Source: Gracilibacillus caseinilyticus (GTDB lineage: Bacteria; Bacillota; Bacilli; Bacillales; Amphibacillaceae). From it: a stretch of 64,000 bases of DNA. The position numbers were made by a program, and so were the translations under genes. Below the pieces are notes generated by a model. That model made no database searches. It was not told the DNA's origin and was given only the letters and a program-made list of their open reading frames with translations. This document shows positions 20,153-29,321 of this stretch, in pieces. The number at the start of each line of letters is the position of its first letter. Position 1 is the stretch's first letter. The DNA is taken from assembly GCF_022919115.1 (NCBI RefSeq), contig NZ_CP095072.1:3410001-3474000 (forward strand), read 5' to 3'.

Positions 20153-20710
20153 GTGAAAGTAATAACGATAACCGGTAATAAACCAATGGAATTAAATATA
20201 CGAAATGAAAAGGATCACCGGATTTTTTTCATTAAAGAAGCATTAAAGCAACGTCTACTTTCCTTAATTGATGATGGATTAGAATGGGTTATCGTGTCCG
20301 GCCAAATGGGAGTGGAATTATGGGCTGCACAAGTCGTTATCGATCTCAGAGAAGATTATAATATTCAATTAGGCATATTTCCACCTTTTTTAGAATACGA
20401 ATCTAGATGGCCGGATATTTATCAGGAACTCTTTCTGGAAATAAAAGAACAAGCCGACTATTATCAACCATTATATGAAGAAACCTATAAAGCACCTTAT
20501 CAATTAATAAACAAAGATCACTGGTTAATTGACAAAACAGAAGGATGCTTAATCCTTGCAGATGAAGAGTATCCTGGAAGTGCTGGATACATGTTAGACA
20601 AGCTAAAAAAAGCAGCATCTGAATCCAGCTATTCTATTTTATTTATCACACCAGAAGATTTAGAGGAAGTAGTAAGGTCGCATCAAGACTCCATCGACGG
20701 TTATTCGTAA
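20153..20710 (+). CDS. ypsA: YpsA-like SLOG-family protein (DUF1273)
   Basis: A 185-residue cytoplasmic protein of the YpsA group, related to the nucleotide-binding SLOG/LOG superfamily and linked in B. subtilis to cell division. It has the family opening VITITGNKPMELNI, the LEWVIVSGQMGVELWAAQV block that forms the ligand pocket, and the DKTEGCLILADEEYPGS segment. GTG 20153 gives a start matching the family; an in-frame ATG at 20132 would add seven unconserved residues. It precedes gpsB, as in Bacillus. Confidence 0.85.
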   Translation: MKVITITGNKPMELNIRNEKDHRIFFIKEALKQRLLSLIDDGLEWVIVSGQMGVELWAAQVVIDLREDYNIQLGIFPPFLEYESRWPDIYQELFLEIKEQADYYQPLYEETYKAPYQLINKDHWLIDKTEGCLILADEEYPGSAGYMLDKLKKAASESSYSILFITPEDLEEVVRSHQDSIDGYS

Positions 20711-20774
20711 TAAAAATTGACAACTTCAGACTTTTTTGAAAAAATGAATTTAATGATTAAATGAGGTGGAAAGC

Positions 20775-21062
20775 ATGGCAAATCAATTAAATGGAAAAGA
20801 TATTCTAGAAAAAAACTTTAAAACCGCAATGAGAGGATATCATCAGGAAGAAGTCGACGAATATTTAGATGTTATTATTCAGGATTATGAGTATTTTCAG
20901 GATGAAATAGCACGATTACAGCAAGAAAATGAACGATTAAAAAGACAGGCAGAGCACACTCGTATTCGACCAACAACATCCAATCATCAAGTAAATTACG
21001 ATATTCTTAAAAGACTGTCTAATTTGGAAAAAGCAGTGTTCGGTAAGAAATACGAAGAATAA
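20775..21062 (+). CDS. gpsB: cell division regulator GpsB
   Basis: DivIVA-like coiled-coil protein that shuttles PBP1 between septum and side wall. The 95-residue protein has the membrane-binding N-terminal domain with [14 protein letters not shown] (about residues 23-36), a coiled coil, and the conserved C-terminal trimerisation motif [15 protein letters not shown]. The ATG at 20775 sits 7 bases after GAGGTGG. Its partner ponA is in the same window; rnpB follows directly. Confidence 0.93.
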   Translation: MANQLNGKDILEKNFKTAMRGYHQEEVDEYLDVIIQDYEYFQDEIARLQQENERLKRQAEHTRIRPTTSNHQVNYDILKRLSNLEKAVFGKKYEE

Positions 21063-21084
21063 ACTTATCCGTTAATCTTTACCA

Positions 21085-21112
21085 TTGACTATTGTTTTAT
21101 TCGTGATACAAT
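21085..21112 (+). promoter_or_regulatory. SigA-type promoter of rnpB
   Basis: TTGACT (21085-21090), a 16-base spacer and TACAAT (21107-21112), placed about 20 bases before the 5' end of the RNase P RNA. Confidence 0.7.
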
Positions 21113-21132
21113 AATGAAGGCTTAAATAATTG

Positions 21133-21533
21133 CAATGAATGTTGTAGTAATCGCTGCACAGTTTCTGTGTAGAGGAAAGTCCATGCTCACACAGGCTGAG
21201 ATGCTTGTAGTGTTCGTGCTTGACGAAATCATAAGTCAAGGTAACCTGAATCAGGTTAACGGCAGGAAAAACACCTAAGTCTGTTGATATGGTGTGACTA
21301 CCTTGAAAGTGCCACAGTGACGTAGCTAAATAGGAAACTATTTAGGTGGAACGAGGTAAACCCCTCGAGTGAGCAACCCAAATATTGGTAGGGGCATCCT
21401 CTAGTAGGGAATTCAACCGAACGAGGGACAAGTATTCGTTACTTGTAGACAGATGATTACACCTTTGGTACGAGGCTGACCACCGTTTGCAGTACGAGAA
21501 GGACAGAACATGGCTTACGGACATTCATTCAGG
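21133..21533 (+). ncRNA. rnpB: RNase P RNA, Bacillus class B
   Basis: Catalytic RNA of RNase P, which matures tRNA 5' ends. About 400 bases. The conserved core segments are all present: GTAATCGCTGC followed by GTAGAGGAAAGTCCATGCTC, AACGGCAGGAAAA, GAAAGTGCCACAGTGACG, GGAACGAGGTAAACCCCTCG, and GCAGTACGAGAAGGACAGAA. The terminal helix pairs AATGAATGT (21134-21142) with ACATTCATT (21521-21529), which sets the ends. Located after gpsB, as in B. subtilis. Confidence 0.95.
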
Positions 21534-21550
21534 TCGTAATGATGACGATA

Positions 21551-21580
21551 GACCCCTTTTCTTGGTGAAAGGGGTTTTGT
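21551..21580 (+). terminator. terminator after rnpB
   Basis: Stem ACCCCTTTTC (21552-21561) with GAAAGGGGTT (21567-21576), 5-base loop, then TTGTTAT. It ends the RNase P RNA transcript before ypsC. Confidence 0.75.
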
Positions 21581-21641
21581 TATACATATAAGAAAATGGT
21601 TCATTCTAAATAGTAATAACATTGAAAGGAATTTATAAGCA

Positions 21642-22778
21642 ATGGGAAACTCAATTACATTAATAGCAACCGCTGCAATGGGCCTAGAAGCAATTGTAGC
21701 CAAGGAAGTACGTCAATTAGGCTACGAAGATGTCACAGTAGAAAATGGAAAGGTAATCTTTCAAGCCGATCATCAAGCTATAGCTTGTTGTAATCTATGG
21801 TTGCGTACAGCGGACCGTGTAAAATTACTGATCGGTGAATTTGAAGCGACGACATATGATGAGCTTTTTGAACAAACAAAAGCTTTACCGTGGGAACAAT
21901 ATATTCCGGAGAATGGGAAGTTTCCTGTAAATGGTAAGTCACACAAATCGAAGTTATACAGTGTCCCAGATTGCCAGGCCATTGTGAAGAAAGCGATCGT
22001 TGAACGATTAAAGCAAAAACACGGAATTGCTAACTGGTTAGAAGAGACAGGAGCGGAATATAAAATTGAAGCTGCTCTATTAAAGGATAAAGTAACGATT
22101 ACATTGGATACATCCGGAGTCGGCCTGCATAAAAGAGGATACCGGACAGGACAAGGGGATGCACCGTTAAAAGAAACATTGGCAGCAGCTTTGGTTCAGT
22201 TAACCAATTGGCGCGGTGATCAGCCTTTTTATGATCTATTCTGCGGATCTGGAACAATTCCGATTGAAGCAGCACTTATTGGTCAAAACATCGCCCCTGG
22301 CTTTAACCGTTCATTCGCAGCAGAAGAGTGGGATTTCATTTCATCTGATATATGGGATAAAGCATTAGAAGAAGCAGAGGACTTGGCTAATTATGATCAG
22401 CCGCTATACATTTATGGTTCCGACCTTGACCCTAAAATGATTGATATCGCTAAGGAAAACGCCATGGAAGCAGGGCTTGCCGATCTTGTACAATGGAAGC
22501 AAATGCAAGCAACAGACTTTCATTCGACGCATGAGGGCGGTTATATCGTCAGCAATCCTCCTTATGGTGAGCGATTAGGTGATAAAGAAGCAGTAGAAGA
22601 GATGTATCGAAAGCTCGGAAGTGTATTGCGAAATTATCCGAGTTGGAATGTGTATATATTAACTGCAAATGAGAAATTCGAAGCGTTGTATGGTAAAGGA
22701 GCGTCGAAAAAACGCAAACTGTTCAATGCGTTTATCAGAACGGATTATTATCAGTATTTCGGTAAAAAACAAAGGTGA
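21642..22778 (+). CDS. ypsC: THUMP-domain RNA methyltransferase (RlmL/YpsC family)
   Basis: A 378-residue SAM-dependent methyltransferase of the class I fold. It has an N-terminal ferredoxin-like/THUMP region (ATAAMGLEAIVAKEVRQLGY, DTSGVGLHKRGYR), then SAM motif I YDLFCGSGTIPIEAALI and the catalytic NPPYGERLG, indicating N-methylation of a base in 23S rRNA by analogy with E. coli RlmL. Start ATG after AAAGGAATT. Ends just before a terminator and keeps the Bacillus order gpsB-rnpB-ypsC. Confidence 0.9.
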   Translation: MGNSITLIATAAMGLEAIVAKEVRQLGYEDVTVENGKVIFQADHQAIACCNLWLRTADRVKLLIGEFEATTYDELFEQTKALPWEQYIPENGKFPVNGKSHKSKLYSVPDCQAIVKKAIVERLKQKHGIANWLEETGAEYKIEAALLKDKVTITLDTSGVGLHKRGYRTGQGDAPLKETLAAALVQLTNWRGDQPFYDLFCGSGTIPIEAALIGQNIAPGFNRSFAAEEWDFISSDIWDKALEEAEDLANYDQPLYIYGSDLDPKMIDIAKENAMEAGLADLVQWKQMQATDFHSTHEGGYIVSNPPYGERLGDKEAVEEMYRKLGSVLRNYPSWNVYILTANEKFEALYGKGASKKRKLFNAFIRTDYYQYFGKKQR

Positions 22779-22808
22779 AAGGCAAGTACATACTTGCCTT
22801 TTTCCTTT
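22777..22808 (+). terminator. terminator after ypsC
   Basis: Stem AAGGCAAG with CTTGCCTT around the loop TACATA (22779-22800), followed by TTTCCTTTTCC. Confidence 0.8.
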
Positions 22809-23160
22809 TCCATTAGTTGGATCGCTTTGGATGGAAAAAGTTATATAGCAATTTAATAATAAATTTTATACACCAACTTAACAATGCTATGGTAACCCAA
22901 ACATTAGATGAGATACTTTGTTCACTTGAATATAAAAGAGAAATGATTAACATAAATCAGTTGTACTTAATCTCATTTATATAAACGGAAGTGTATAATA
23001 AAGAAATTAGACTACTTTTCCGATGCCATCCGTCTATTAAATTATTTGTCTGCCGAATGTTGTAATTGAAAAAAGAAAACTAGACGATTGGTATAAATAA
23101 ATCTATACTAGCCTTAGAGTATCTATACATAATTAGACAGAGAGAGAAGGACAAGCGGGG
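22809..23160. other. intergenic region without recognised gene
   Basis: About 350 AT-rich bases between ypsC and the next gene. I see no reading frame with a ribosome site and no RNA gene. It presumably holds the promoter of the gene at 23168, but no convincing -35/-10 pair was found. Confidence 0.4.
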
Positions 23161-23167
23161 GATTAAT

Positions 23168-23443
23168 GTGAAGGAAAGTGAACAGCTGGCATATTTTTTA
23201 GAAAATTTATGGACAAAAGGATTTAAATTAACCGATGAAGAGGTTCATTTTATTTATTTTGGCCATAAATATACCAATACTTCTATTATCCATGCCAAAT
23301 TAGCGATTTCATTCACGTTGCAGATTCAAATGACGTTTGATCGCAGTTTTTATATTAGTTTGCTAGAATTGTTTGAGCGTCATCAAATCCAGACAAAAAA
23401 AGAAGCCATCTTGCTTTTAAAGCAAAATGACTTAATGCGTTAA
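23168..23443 (+). CDS. 91-residue hypothetical protein
   Basis: Soluble-looking 91-residue protein with no signal peptide. The central segment FIYFGHKYTNTSIIHAKLAISF and a C-terminal helix ending LLLKQNDLMR suggest a small alpha/beta fold. I do not recognise the family with confidence. GTG start behind a GGGGG run at 23156-23160. It is convergent with the RNase H-like gene and their stop codons overlap by 4 bases. Confidence 0.6.
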   Translation: MKESEQLAYFLENLWTKGFKLTDEEVHFIYFGHKYTNTSIIHAKLAISFTLQIQMTFDRSFYISLLELFERHQIQTKKEAILLLKQNDLMR

Positions 23444-23835
23444 TACCGGTCGTTGGCTATTGCGTTCCGGGCTAATACATCTGCATGCTTATTTTGTTTC
23501 TCTGGAATCCATTTCATAAAGAAATAGGGGAAAGCAGCAGCTAACTGTATAATCTGATCGACATAAGGCTGGTACTGACTGTTTCGTACCATCTCTTTTT
23601 CAACCGAGTCAACAACCACTTTTGCATCCGATCGACAAGATACAATCTCATCCGGAAATTGTTGCTGGCACCATTCTAATGCTTTGATGACAGCGATAAA
23701 TTCTGCCTCATGATTAGAGTACTTTCCGATAAAGTGTGACTGTTCCCAATGTTGTGTACCTTTTTTTATATAAATACCAACCCCGCTAGGACCAGGATTT
23801 CCTTTGCTTGCACCATCTGTGTATACTTCAATCAT
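23440..23835 (-). CDS. ypdQ: RNase H-like protein YpdQ type
   Basis: A 131-residue protein with the RNase HI fold and all four acidic catalytic positions visible: D in VYTDGASKGNPGPSG (D7), E in SNHEAEFIAV, D in CRSDAKVVVDS and D in KHADVLARNA. It would cut RNA in RNA-DNA hybrids if active; Bacillus YpdQ-type proteins are described as RNase HI-like. It is 12 bases downstream of the ypdP-like gene, the same pairing as in B. subtilis. Confidence 0.85.
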   Translation of the reverse strand: MIEVYTDGASKGNPGPSGVGIYIKKGTQHWEQSHFIGKYSNHEAEFIAVIKALEWCQQQFPDEIVSCRSDAKVVVDSVEKEMVRNSQYQPYVDQIIQLAAAFPYFFMKWIPEKQNKHADVLARNAIANDRY

Positions 23836-23847
23836 CCCATATACTCC

Positions 23848-24531
23848 TTATTCATCAAGTTTTGGTTTGATTCTCTTTGCTATATATAAAAACGGTGTGT
23901 CTAATGCTGCGACAGCAAATTTAATAACATACGTCGTCAATAAAATCTCTAACCAGACATCAAAGTCATGTAAATCATAAAATGCGATCGAACAGAATAC
24001 TAACGTATCGACAAACTGGCTAATCATCGTACTACCATTGTTTCGTATCCAGAGCATCCGCTCAGAAGGCAGTAATTGCTTAATTTTACTGTAAATCCAA
24101 ACGTCCAAGTATTGACTGATAACAAATGCAGCCATACTTCCCAGTGCAATGTTTGGCACAATTTCAAAGATAGTTTCTAACGCATCTTGAGAGATGTCGC
24201 TTGCGTGTGGCGTAAATCGCAATACGACCTGCATGACAATGGTCATGATGAGCAACGAAGCAAAGCCCAGCCAAACCGCTTTTTTTGCTTCTTTTTTACC
24301 GTGATTCTCATTCAGAATATCGGTCGCTAGAAAAATCGTTCCATAGGTGATGTTACCTAAAGTAGCAATAAGTCCAAGCATTTCTACTGTTTTGATTACT
24401 TGAATATTGGCGATGACGGTAGACATCCCAATCCAAACAAATAACCCAGCTTTGCCAAAAATTCTGTACATCACGATCAGTATGGCAAAATTTACGAGGG
24501 CAAATAATATCCATAACAATTCATTAGTCAA
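23848..24531 (-). CDS. ypdP: queuosine precursor transporter, YhhQ/YpdP family
   Basis: Integral membrane protein of about 227 residues with six to seven hydrophobic segments and the family signatures TYGTIFLATDILNENHGKKEA and ISQYLDVWIYSKIK; FVDTLVFCSIAF and KFAVAALDTPFLYI follow. The family imports queuosine precursors. There is no ATG at the start: two in-frame TTG codons are possible, at 24543 (ribosome site AAAGG only 1 base away) and 24531 (AAAGG 13 bases away). I prefer 24531, which also matches the expected TNELLWILFALVNF beginning. Confidence 0.85.
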   Translation of the reverse strand: MTNELLWILFALVNFAILIVMYRIFGKAGLFVWIGMSTVIANIQVIKTVEMLGLIATLGNITYGTIFLATDILNENHGKKEAKKAVWLGFASLLIMTIVMQVVLRFTPHASDISQDALETIFEIVPNIALGSMAAFVISQYLDVWIYSKIKQLLPSERMLWIRNNGSTMISQFVDTLVFCSIAFYDLHDFDVWLEILLTTYVIKFAVAALDTPFLYIAKRIKPKLDE

Positions 24532-24543
24532 ATTCGTTTCCAA

Positions 24544-24794
24544 CCTTTCATTAATAACTGCTTGAAGTTGTGAGGAACTTATAGACGATTAACACTTGAT
24601 AATCAGTATCGTCAATTAATAAAAATACCACATTTAATAGAAGAAAGTAAATGGAAATGTTCCGTTATGACATCCTTACAAGAGAACAGATCGCGTATAT
24701 AGAACAGTTAACTATCTGCCTGACAATGGATCGATACCGGTACGAACTAATAAAGCAAATGTATCCATTTTCACCATAAGAAAAAGCGAGCATA
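24544..24794. other. intergenic region upstream of the ypdP-like gene
   Basis: No gene with a ribosome site seen. It holds the unlocated promoter of the minus-strand ypdP-ypdQ pair and runs into the dispersed repeat that begins near 24795. Confidence 0.35.
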
Positions 24795-25036
24795 AACCCG
24801 CCAGATCCGTAACGAACTTAAAAATATATAGGTACCTATAATATGGATGATGTAAAGTGGAACTGTGCTGTAATGTGGTAATTTTGTCATGTATTATCTG
24901 CGTAGCAAAGCTCCGGAAATATGCTCCGCGTCCTGTGGGGTAGGGTTCAGCTTCTTCGGAAAGAAACCAACTTTCCTGCGGGCTCTTCACACACGACCTG
25001 CGTCATGAGGAGTCTCCGCATATTTCCTACGCTTTA
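24795..25036. repeat. dispersed repeat, copy A
   Basis: Bases 24795-24940 align with 62287-62441: shared blocks are TAAACCCGCC, CCTATAATA.GGAT.ATGTAAAGTGGAA, TAGCAAAGCTCCGGAAATA, GCTCC.CGTCCTGTGGGG. Beyond that point the two copies differ. Copy A has its own inner inverted repeats: GCGTAG (24900-24905) with CTACGC (25027-25032), and GGAAATATGC (24915-24924) with GCATATTTCC (25018-25027). The core is much richer in GC than the flanks. No coding potential is credible. Confidence 0.7.
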
Positions 25037-25165
25037 GAAAGTGTTACAATTTTTGAAACAGCTAATAGCAGTGGTGCTATGCATTATTTTGTAATTACAT
25101 GTTTATTTTCTCAATCTTAAGCGTTTAGTAATGCGGCTTTATGAGGTAACTATACTATCGGCTTA

Positions 25166-25202
25166 TTATAAAAGGCGATGATCATATCGGGATCATCGCC
25201 TG
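25166..25202 (-). terminator. terminator after the cold-shock gene
   Basis: Stem GGCGATGATC (25173-25182) with GATCATCGCC (25191-25200); on the minus strand it is followed by TTTTATAATAAGCC. Confidence 0.8.
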
Positions 25203-25215
25203 TAGTATATTTATT

Positions 25216-25416
25216 TTATTTTTTTTCTACGTTAGCTGCTTGTGGGCCTCTTTCACCTTCGACGATTTCGAATGTGACTTCTTGGCCTTCTTCTAATGTT
25301 TTGAAACCTTCTTGTTGGATAGCGGAATAATGTACAAAGACATCATTGCCTTCTTCTAATTGAATGAAACCGTAGCCTTTCTCAGCATTGAACCATTTTA
25401 CTGTACCGTTTTCCAT
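25216..25416 (-). CDS. cold-shock protein, CspB/CspD family
   Basis: A 66-residue OB-fold nucleic-acid chaperone. RNP1 ([10 protein letters not shown]) and RNP2 ([10 protein letters not shown]) are intact, and the protein begins [10 protein letters not shown]. The ATG at 25414-25416 follows AGGAGGAAAGATAAC on the minus strand. A clear promoter lies about 170 bases upstream, giving a long leader as in cold-inducible csp genes, and a terminator follows. Confidence 0.93.
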   Translation of the reverse strand: MENGTVKWFNAEKGYGFIQLEEGNDVFVHYSAIQQEGFKTLEEGQEVTFEIVEGERGPQAANVEKK

Positions 25417-25485
25417 GTTATCTTTCCTCCTAAAAGCTTTCACGTATAACGTGGTAATACAAACAAGATGGGGAATAATGAAAAA

Positions 25486-25545
25486 GGTAGCAACCACAGA
25501 AGTATAGGATCACCATTCCATTTACTTCTATAGAAGCTACCAGAT
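25486..25545 (-). promoter_or_regulatory. hairpin in the 5' leader of the cold-shock mRNA
   Basis: On the plus strand GTAGC and GAAGTA at the left pair with TACTTC and GCTAC at the right (25486-25545), giving a two-part stem with an internal loop in the leader of the cold-shock transcript, about 70 bases before its start codon. Such leaders can change structure with temperature; that role is inferred. Confidence 0.4.
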
Positions 25546-25582
25546 AATAATGAACCCAAAACATCTTCTTTGCTTGTCATTT

Positions 25583-25611
25583 ACTATAGCTTATTTTTCC
25601 AAAAACGTCAA
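25583..25611 (-). promoter_or_regulatory. SigA-type promoter of the cold-shock gene
   Basis: Minus strand: TTGACG (25611-25606), an exact 17-base spacer, TATAGT (25588-25583). Transcription would start near 25576, about 160 bases before the start codon. Confidence 0.75.
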
Positions 25612-25705
25612 GATATAGATAGATGAAAATTCCTTTAGCTGCAACGATTAAAACCTTTTCATCACTCAAAAAAAATGGTAATGTATAGAACGAGAGGTGA
25701 CAGAA

Positions 25706-26557
25706 ATGACTGTTTTAATAGGCTTAACAGGATGGGGAGACCATCCATCTTTATATAAATCTAGTAAAGAAAGAAACCAGAAATTGAAAACATACAGTTC
25801 CCATTTTCCGGTAGTAGAAATCGACAGTTCATTTTATGCTATTCAATCTCAAGCTAATTACCGGAAATGGGTAGAGGAAACGCCCGATAATTTCTCCTTT
25901 GTGATTAAAGCATTTCAAACCATAACCGGCCATGATCGAAAAAAATTAACAAACCGTGAAGCAAAGGAATTAGTCGAAGCTTTTATCACATCCATTCAGC
26001 CTGTAATCGAAGCAGGGAAATTAAATACCGTGCTTTTTCAATTTCCACCTTGGTTTGATGTCAAACAACGGCATATTGATAAACTGAAAAAAATTAAACA
26101 GTGGATGGGGGATATTCCGATTGCGATCGAATTTCGTAATCGCTCTTGGTATGAAGCACACCAGCAAGAAACTGCAGATTTCCTTAAACAATTGCAGGTA
26201 ACTCATACAATCTGTGACGAACCGCAAGCTGGACAAGGATCGATACCAATTGTTACCGACACGACAAATGACCGTGCATTAATTCGTTTTCATGGAAGAA
26301 ATGTCCATGGATGGAATAATCACGGTCAAGAAGATTGGCGTGCCGTTCGTTTTCTTTATCGATACAATGAAGCAGAGTTACAGGAATGGATAGAACGCAT
26401 TCAAACAATTAAAAAGCATGTAAAAGAAATAACGATCCTATTTAATAATAATTCCGGTGGAGACGCAGCTGATAATGCCAAACAGCTGTTAGCACTATTA
26501 AATATTCACTATAAAGGACTACATCCTAAACAAATAGACTTTTTTGACCTACTGTAA
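25706..26557 (+). CDS. yunF: DUF72 family protein (YunF-like)
   Basis: A 283-residue TIM-barrel protein of the DUF72 family. Motifs: GLTGWGDHPSLY, VVEIDSSFYAI, FSFVIKAFQTITGH, LFQFPPWF, IAIEFRNRSWY and IRFHGRNVHGW. The biochemical role of the family is not established. ATG 25706 is preferred over GTG 25697, which overlaps the GAGGTG ribosome site. Its 3' end overlaps the convergent NlpC/P60 gene by 9 bases. Confidence 0.88.
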   Translation: MTVLIGLTGWGDHPSLYKSSKERNQKLKTYSSHFPVVEIDSSFYAIQSQANYRKWVEETPDNFSFVIKAFQTITGHDRKKLTNREAKELVEAFITSIQPVIEAGKLNTVLFQFPPWFDVKQRHIDKLKKIKQWMGDIPIAIEFRNRSWYEAHQQETADFLKQLQVTHTICDEPQAGQGSIPIVTDTTNDRALIRFHGRNVHGWNNHGQEDWRAVRFLYRYNEAELQEWIERIQTIKKHVKEITILFNNNSGGDAADNAKQLLALLNIHYKGLHPKQIDFFDLL

Positions 26558-27598
26558 CTGTATTCGCTTTGCACCTAAGTATCGCGGAGACCAATAACTG
26601 TTATCCATCTCACTTATTGCTACACCGTTGGACTCGCCGGCATGAATAAATTGACCATTTCCAATGTAAATACCAGCATGAGATGGACCAGGCTTATATG
26701 TTTGGAAAAAAACTAAATCACCAACAGCCGGCTGATCAACGGGTTTCGTAGCGTTCCACATGTCGCTGACTGTTCGTGGTAATGATACACCAAGCTGTTG
26801 GAATACGTATTGTAAATAACCGCTGCAATCAAATCCGGAAGTAGAAGTACCACCCCAAACATATGGAGTTCCCATGTAGTTTTTAGCCGTAGCCACAACG
26901 CCGCTGACTGTAACGGTTTTTTTAGCAGGAGTTGCTTTCTTCGTTGTTTTCGCTTCGCCTGGCTCTGAAGCAGCCTTAGCAGTTTCCGTAGATTGTGCTT
27001 GATCATTAACTACTTCTACTGCTGCTATTTGCCTTGTTTCGACCTTTTCTTCCTTTACTTCTGCTTCGATATGGTGAATTTCAAGTCCTTTATCCTGCTT
27101 ATACGTTTCGATAGCTGCTTCGGTTTTTTCACCATATATTCCGTCAAGGTTGGCGCGATAATAGCCGAAGTACAATAAAGCTTCCTGTATTTGCAATACT
27201 TGCTGGCTACTTTCACCCATCGAGAATTCAAGGTCACTTTGATTCAATCGTTTCTGGTAAAAGTGCTCTTCTTTGTCCAGTATTGCTTGAATCGTCTTTT
27301 TATCTGATTTGCCTGTCTGTTCAAGGAAGTTGTCTTGCTGAAATTTCTTTAACGCATATTCTGTTAAAATGCCGAATTCTCCATCAACTGATGAGTCATA
27401 GTACGATAATTTTTGCAATTTATGCTGAAGCATGCGAACAGCCTCATGCTGCATACCATACTTGATGTCAGCCTGTTCCAACACATCATTTTGCATCATT
27501 GGGTAAGCATCAATATAAAAGATAAAAGGCTGGCTAAATGCAAAGCTGTATGCGACGGAGTGTTTTACTACCCGTGCTAATTGATCCTGTAACATCAT
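26549..27598 (-). CDS. NlpC/P60 peptidoglycan endopeptidase with two PG-binding domains
   Basis: A 349-residue wall hydrolase predicted to cut peptide stems of peptidoglycan. Two peptidoglycan-binding type 1 domains (about 45-105 and 125-180; signature DGEFGILTEYALKKFQ and DGIYGEKTEAAIETYK) are joined by a Lys/Ala/Thr-rich linker to a C-terminal NlpC/P60 domain with the catalytic cysteine in GFDCSGYLQYVF and histidine in PSHAGIYIGNGQFIHAG. The N-terminus is hydrophobic (VAYSFAFSQPFIFYIDA) but is not a clean signal peptide. Start ATGATG behind AAGGGGTGG. Confidence 0.85.
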   Translation of the reverse strand: MMLQDQLARVVKHSVAYSFAFSQPFIFYIDAYPMMQNDVLEQADIKYGMQHEAVRMLQHKLQKLSYYDSSVDGEFGILTEYALKKFQQDNFLEQTGKSDKKTIQAILDKEEHFYQKRLNQSDLEFSMGESSQQVLQIQEALLYFGYYRANLDGIYGEKTEAAIETYKQDKGLEIHHIEAEVKEEKVETRQIAAVEVVNDQAQSTETAKAASEPGEAKTTKKATPAKKTVTVSGVVATAKNYMGTPYVWGGTSTSGFDCSGYLQYVFQQLGVSLPRTVSDMWNATKPVDQPAVGDLVFFQTYKPGPSHAGIYIGNGQFIHAGESNGVAISEMDNSYWSPRYLGAKRIQLQ

Positions 27599-27722
27599 AA
27601 AACCACCCCTTGCGAAATTATTACTTACGAAAAATTTATGTTAAAATAGGGGAAATATGATTTTTCGTGATGTTTGTTACGAATTTGTAATATATGTATC
27701 CAGGAAGGAAGGAAGACGACTG

Positions 27723-28676
27723 ATGTCAAAAAGTGAACAACAATATTTAGATTTATGTAAAAAAGTATTAAAAGAAGGTACATCCAAAGAAGATCGTACT
27801 AATACCGGAACATATTCGATTTTCGGTCATCAAATGCGCTTTAATTTAGCGGAAGGTTTTCCATTATTAACAACCAAAAAAGTTCCTTTTCGCTTAATTG
27901 TTAGCGAATTACTATGGTTTATGAAAGGCGATACGAACATCCGGTACTTGCTGCAGCATAATAATAATATTTGGAATGAATGGGCTTTTAAAAACTGGGT
28001 CGAGAGTGAAGACTACCAAGGTCCTGACATGGATGATTTTGGCCACCGTTCTCTAACAGATCCAGCCTTCAAGCAGCAATATGACGAACAAATGGCGGTG
28101 TTTAAGAAGCAAATATTAGAAGACGATCAATTCGCTGCAACCTATGGTAACCTTGGATCTGTATATGGAAAGCAATGGAGACAGTGGCAAACATCGCAAA
28201 ATGAAACGATCGATCAATTAAAAGAAGTGGTTGAAGCCATAAAACAAAATCCCTATTCAAGAAGACACATTGTTTCTGCCTGGAACCCGGAGGATGTGCC
28301 AACGATGGCTTTACCACCTTGTCATACGATGTTTCAGTTCTATGTAGCAGATGGTAAGTTAAGCTGTCAGCTCTATCAGCGCAGTGGTGATATTTTCTTA
28401 GGTGTTCCGTTTAACATTGCAAGCTATGCATTATTAACACTTCTAGTAGCACAAGAATGCGGTTTGGAGTCAGGTGAATTTATTCATACGTTCGGTGATG
28501 CACACATTTATTCCAATCACATCGAACAGGTGAAAGAACAGCTATCACGCGATCCGAAAGCCTTACCTTCTGTACATATTAAGGAAGGTGTATCGATTTT
28601 TGATATCGAGCTAAATGATATTACATTAGAGAATTATCAACCGCACCCGGCGATTAAAGCACCAGTCGCTGTATAA
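27723..28676 (+). CDS. thyA: thymidylate synthase
   Basis: Folate-dependent enzyme that methylates dUMP to dTMP. The 317-residue protein has the catalytic cysteine in [14 protein letters not shown], the phosphate-binding [10 protein letters not shown], the [12 protein letters not shown]-terminal loop, and [18 protein letters not shown]. An insertion of about 50 residues after WNEWAFKNW makes it the long (Lactobacillus-like) form. Start ATG 27723 after a GGAAGGAAGGAAG stretch. Followed after 17 bases by the DHFR gene that recycles its dihydrofolate. Confidence 0.95.
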   Translation: MSKSEQQYLDLCKKVLKEGTSKEDRTNTGTYSIFGHQMRFNLAEGFPLLTTKKVPFRLIVSELLWFMKGDTNIRYLLQHNNNIWNEWAFKNWVESEDYQGPDMDDFGHRSLTDPAFKQQYDEQMAVFKKQILEDDQFAATYGNLGSVYGKQWRQWQTSQNETIDQLKEVVEAIKQNPYSRRHIVSAWNPEDVPTMALPPCHTMFQFYVADGKLSCQLYQRSGDIFLGVPFNIASYALLTLLVAQECGLESGEFIHTFGDAHIYSNHIEQVKEQLSRDPKALPSVHIKEGVSIFDIELNDITLENYQPHPAIKAPVAV

Positions 28677-28693
28677 CGTAAGGAGGAATGACG

Positions 28694-29188
28694 ATGATTT
28701 CACTATTATTTGCTATGGGAAGTAATCGAGTAATTGGTAAAGACAATGATTTACCTTGGCATTTGCCAAAGGATCTGAAATTTTTCAAAGATGTGACGAT
28801 AAACCAAACCATTATTATGGGACGCAAAACATTTGAATCAATGAATGGTCCATTGCCAAAAAGGGAAAATATTATTGTAACAAGAGATAAAAACTATACT
28901 GCTACAAACAGTCAGGTGATTCACTCGATTGCAGATATACAACAATTAAATGAAGAACAACCTGACAAAGAATGGTTTGTCATTGGCGGGGAGTATATCT
29001 TTGAACAAGTATTACCATTCGCCGATCGTATCTATATGACCTACATTGACGAAACGTTTGACGGTGATACGTTTTTCCCTGAATTTGATGAGTCAGACTG
29101 GCACCAGACGAAGAAAGAAAAAGGGATAAAAGACGAAAACAATAACTATGATTACTACTTCATTCAGTATGATCGGAAAAAATCGTAA
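28694..29188 (+). CDS. dfrA: dihydrofolate reductase
   Basis: NADPH-dependent reduction of dihydrofolate. The 164-residue protein shows FAMGSNRVIGKDNDLPWHLP with the catalytic acidic site region, IIMGRKTFESM, and WFVIGGEYIFEQ. ATG 28694 is 7 bases after AGGAGG; an ATG at 28688 is too close. In the usual thyA-dfrA pair. Confidence 0.95.
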   Translation: MISLLFAMGSNRVIGKDNDLPWHLPKDLKFFKDVTINQTIIMGRKTFESMNGPLPKRENIIVTRDKNYTATNSQVIHSIADIQQLNEEQPDKEWFVIGGEYIFEQVLPFADRIYMTYIDETFDGDTFFPEFDESDWHQTKKEKGIKDENNNYDYYFIQYDRKKS

Positions 29189-29321
29189 TATTTTTACTGT
29201 TAATAAAGACAAGGCATGCAAATCGTGATAAGATAAGAAATAAAGTGAGATTGCCATCAATAAAGGATTTACGGTGAAACACTCCAAATATTTTTAGATT
29301 TTAATTAAAGGGGCGCATTTT

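Noticed and set aside
24712..24990. 92-codon minus-strand open frame
   Set aside because: It runs through the dispersed repeat, has no ribosome site and an erratic composition; the repeat explains it.
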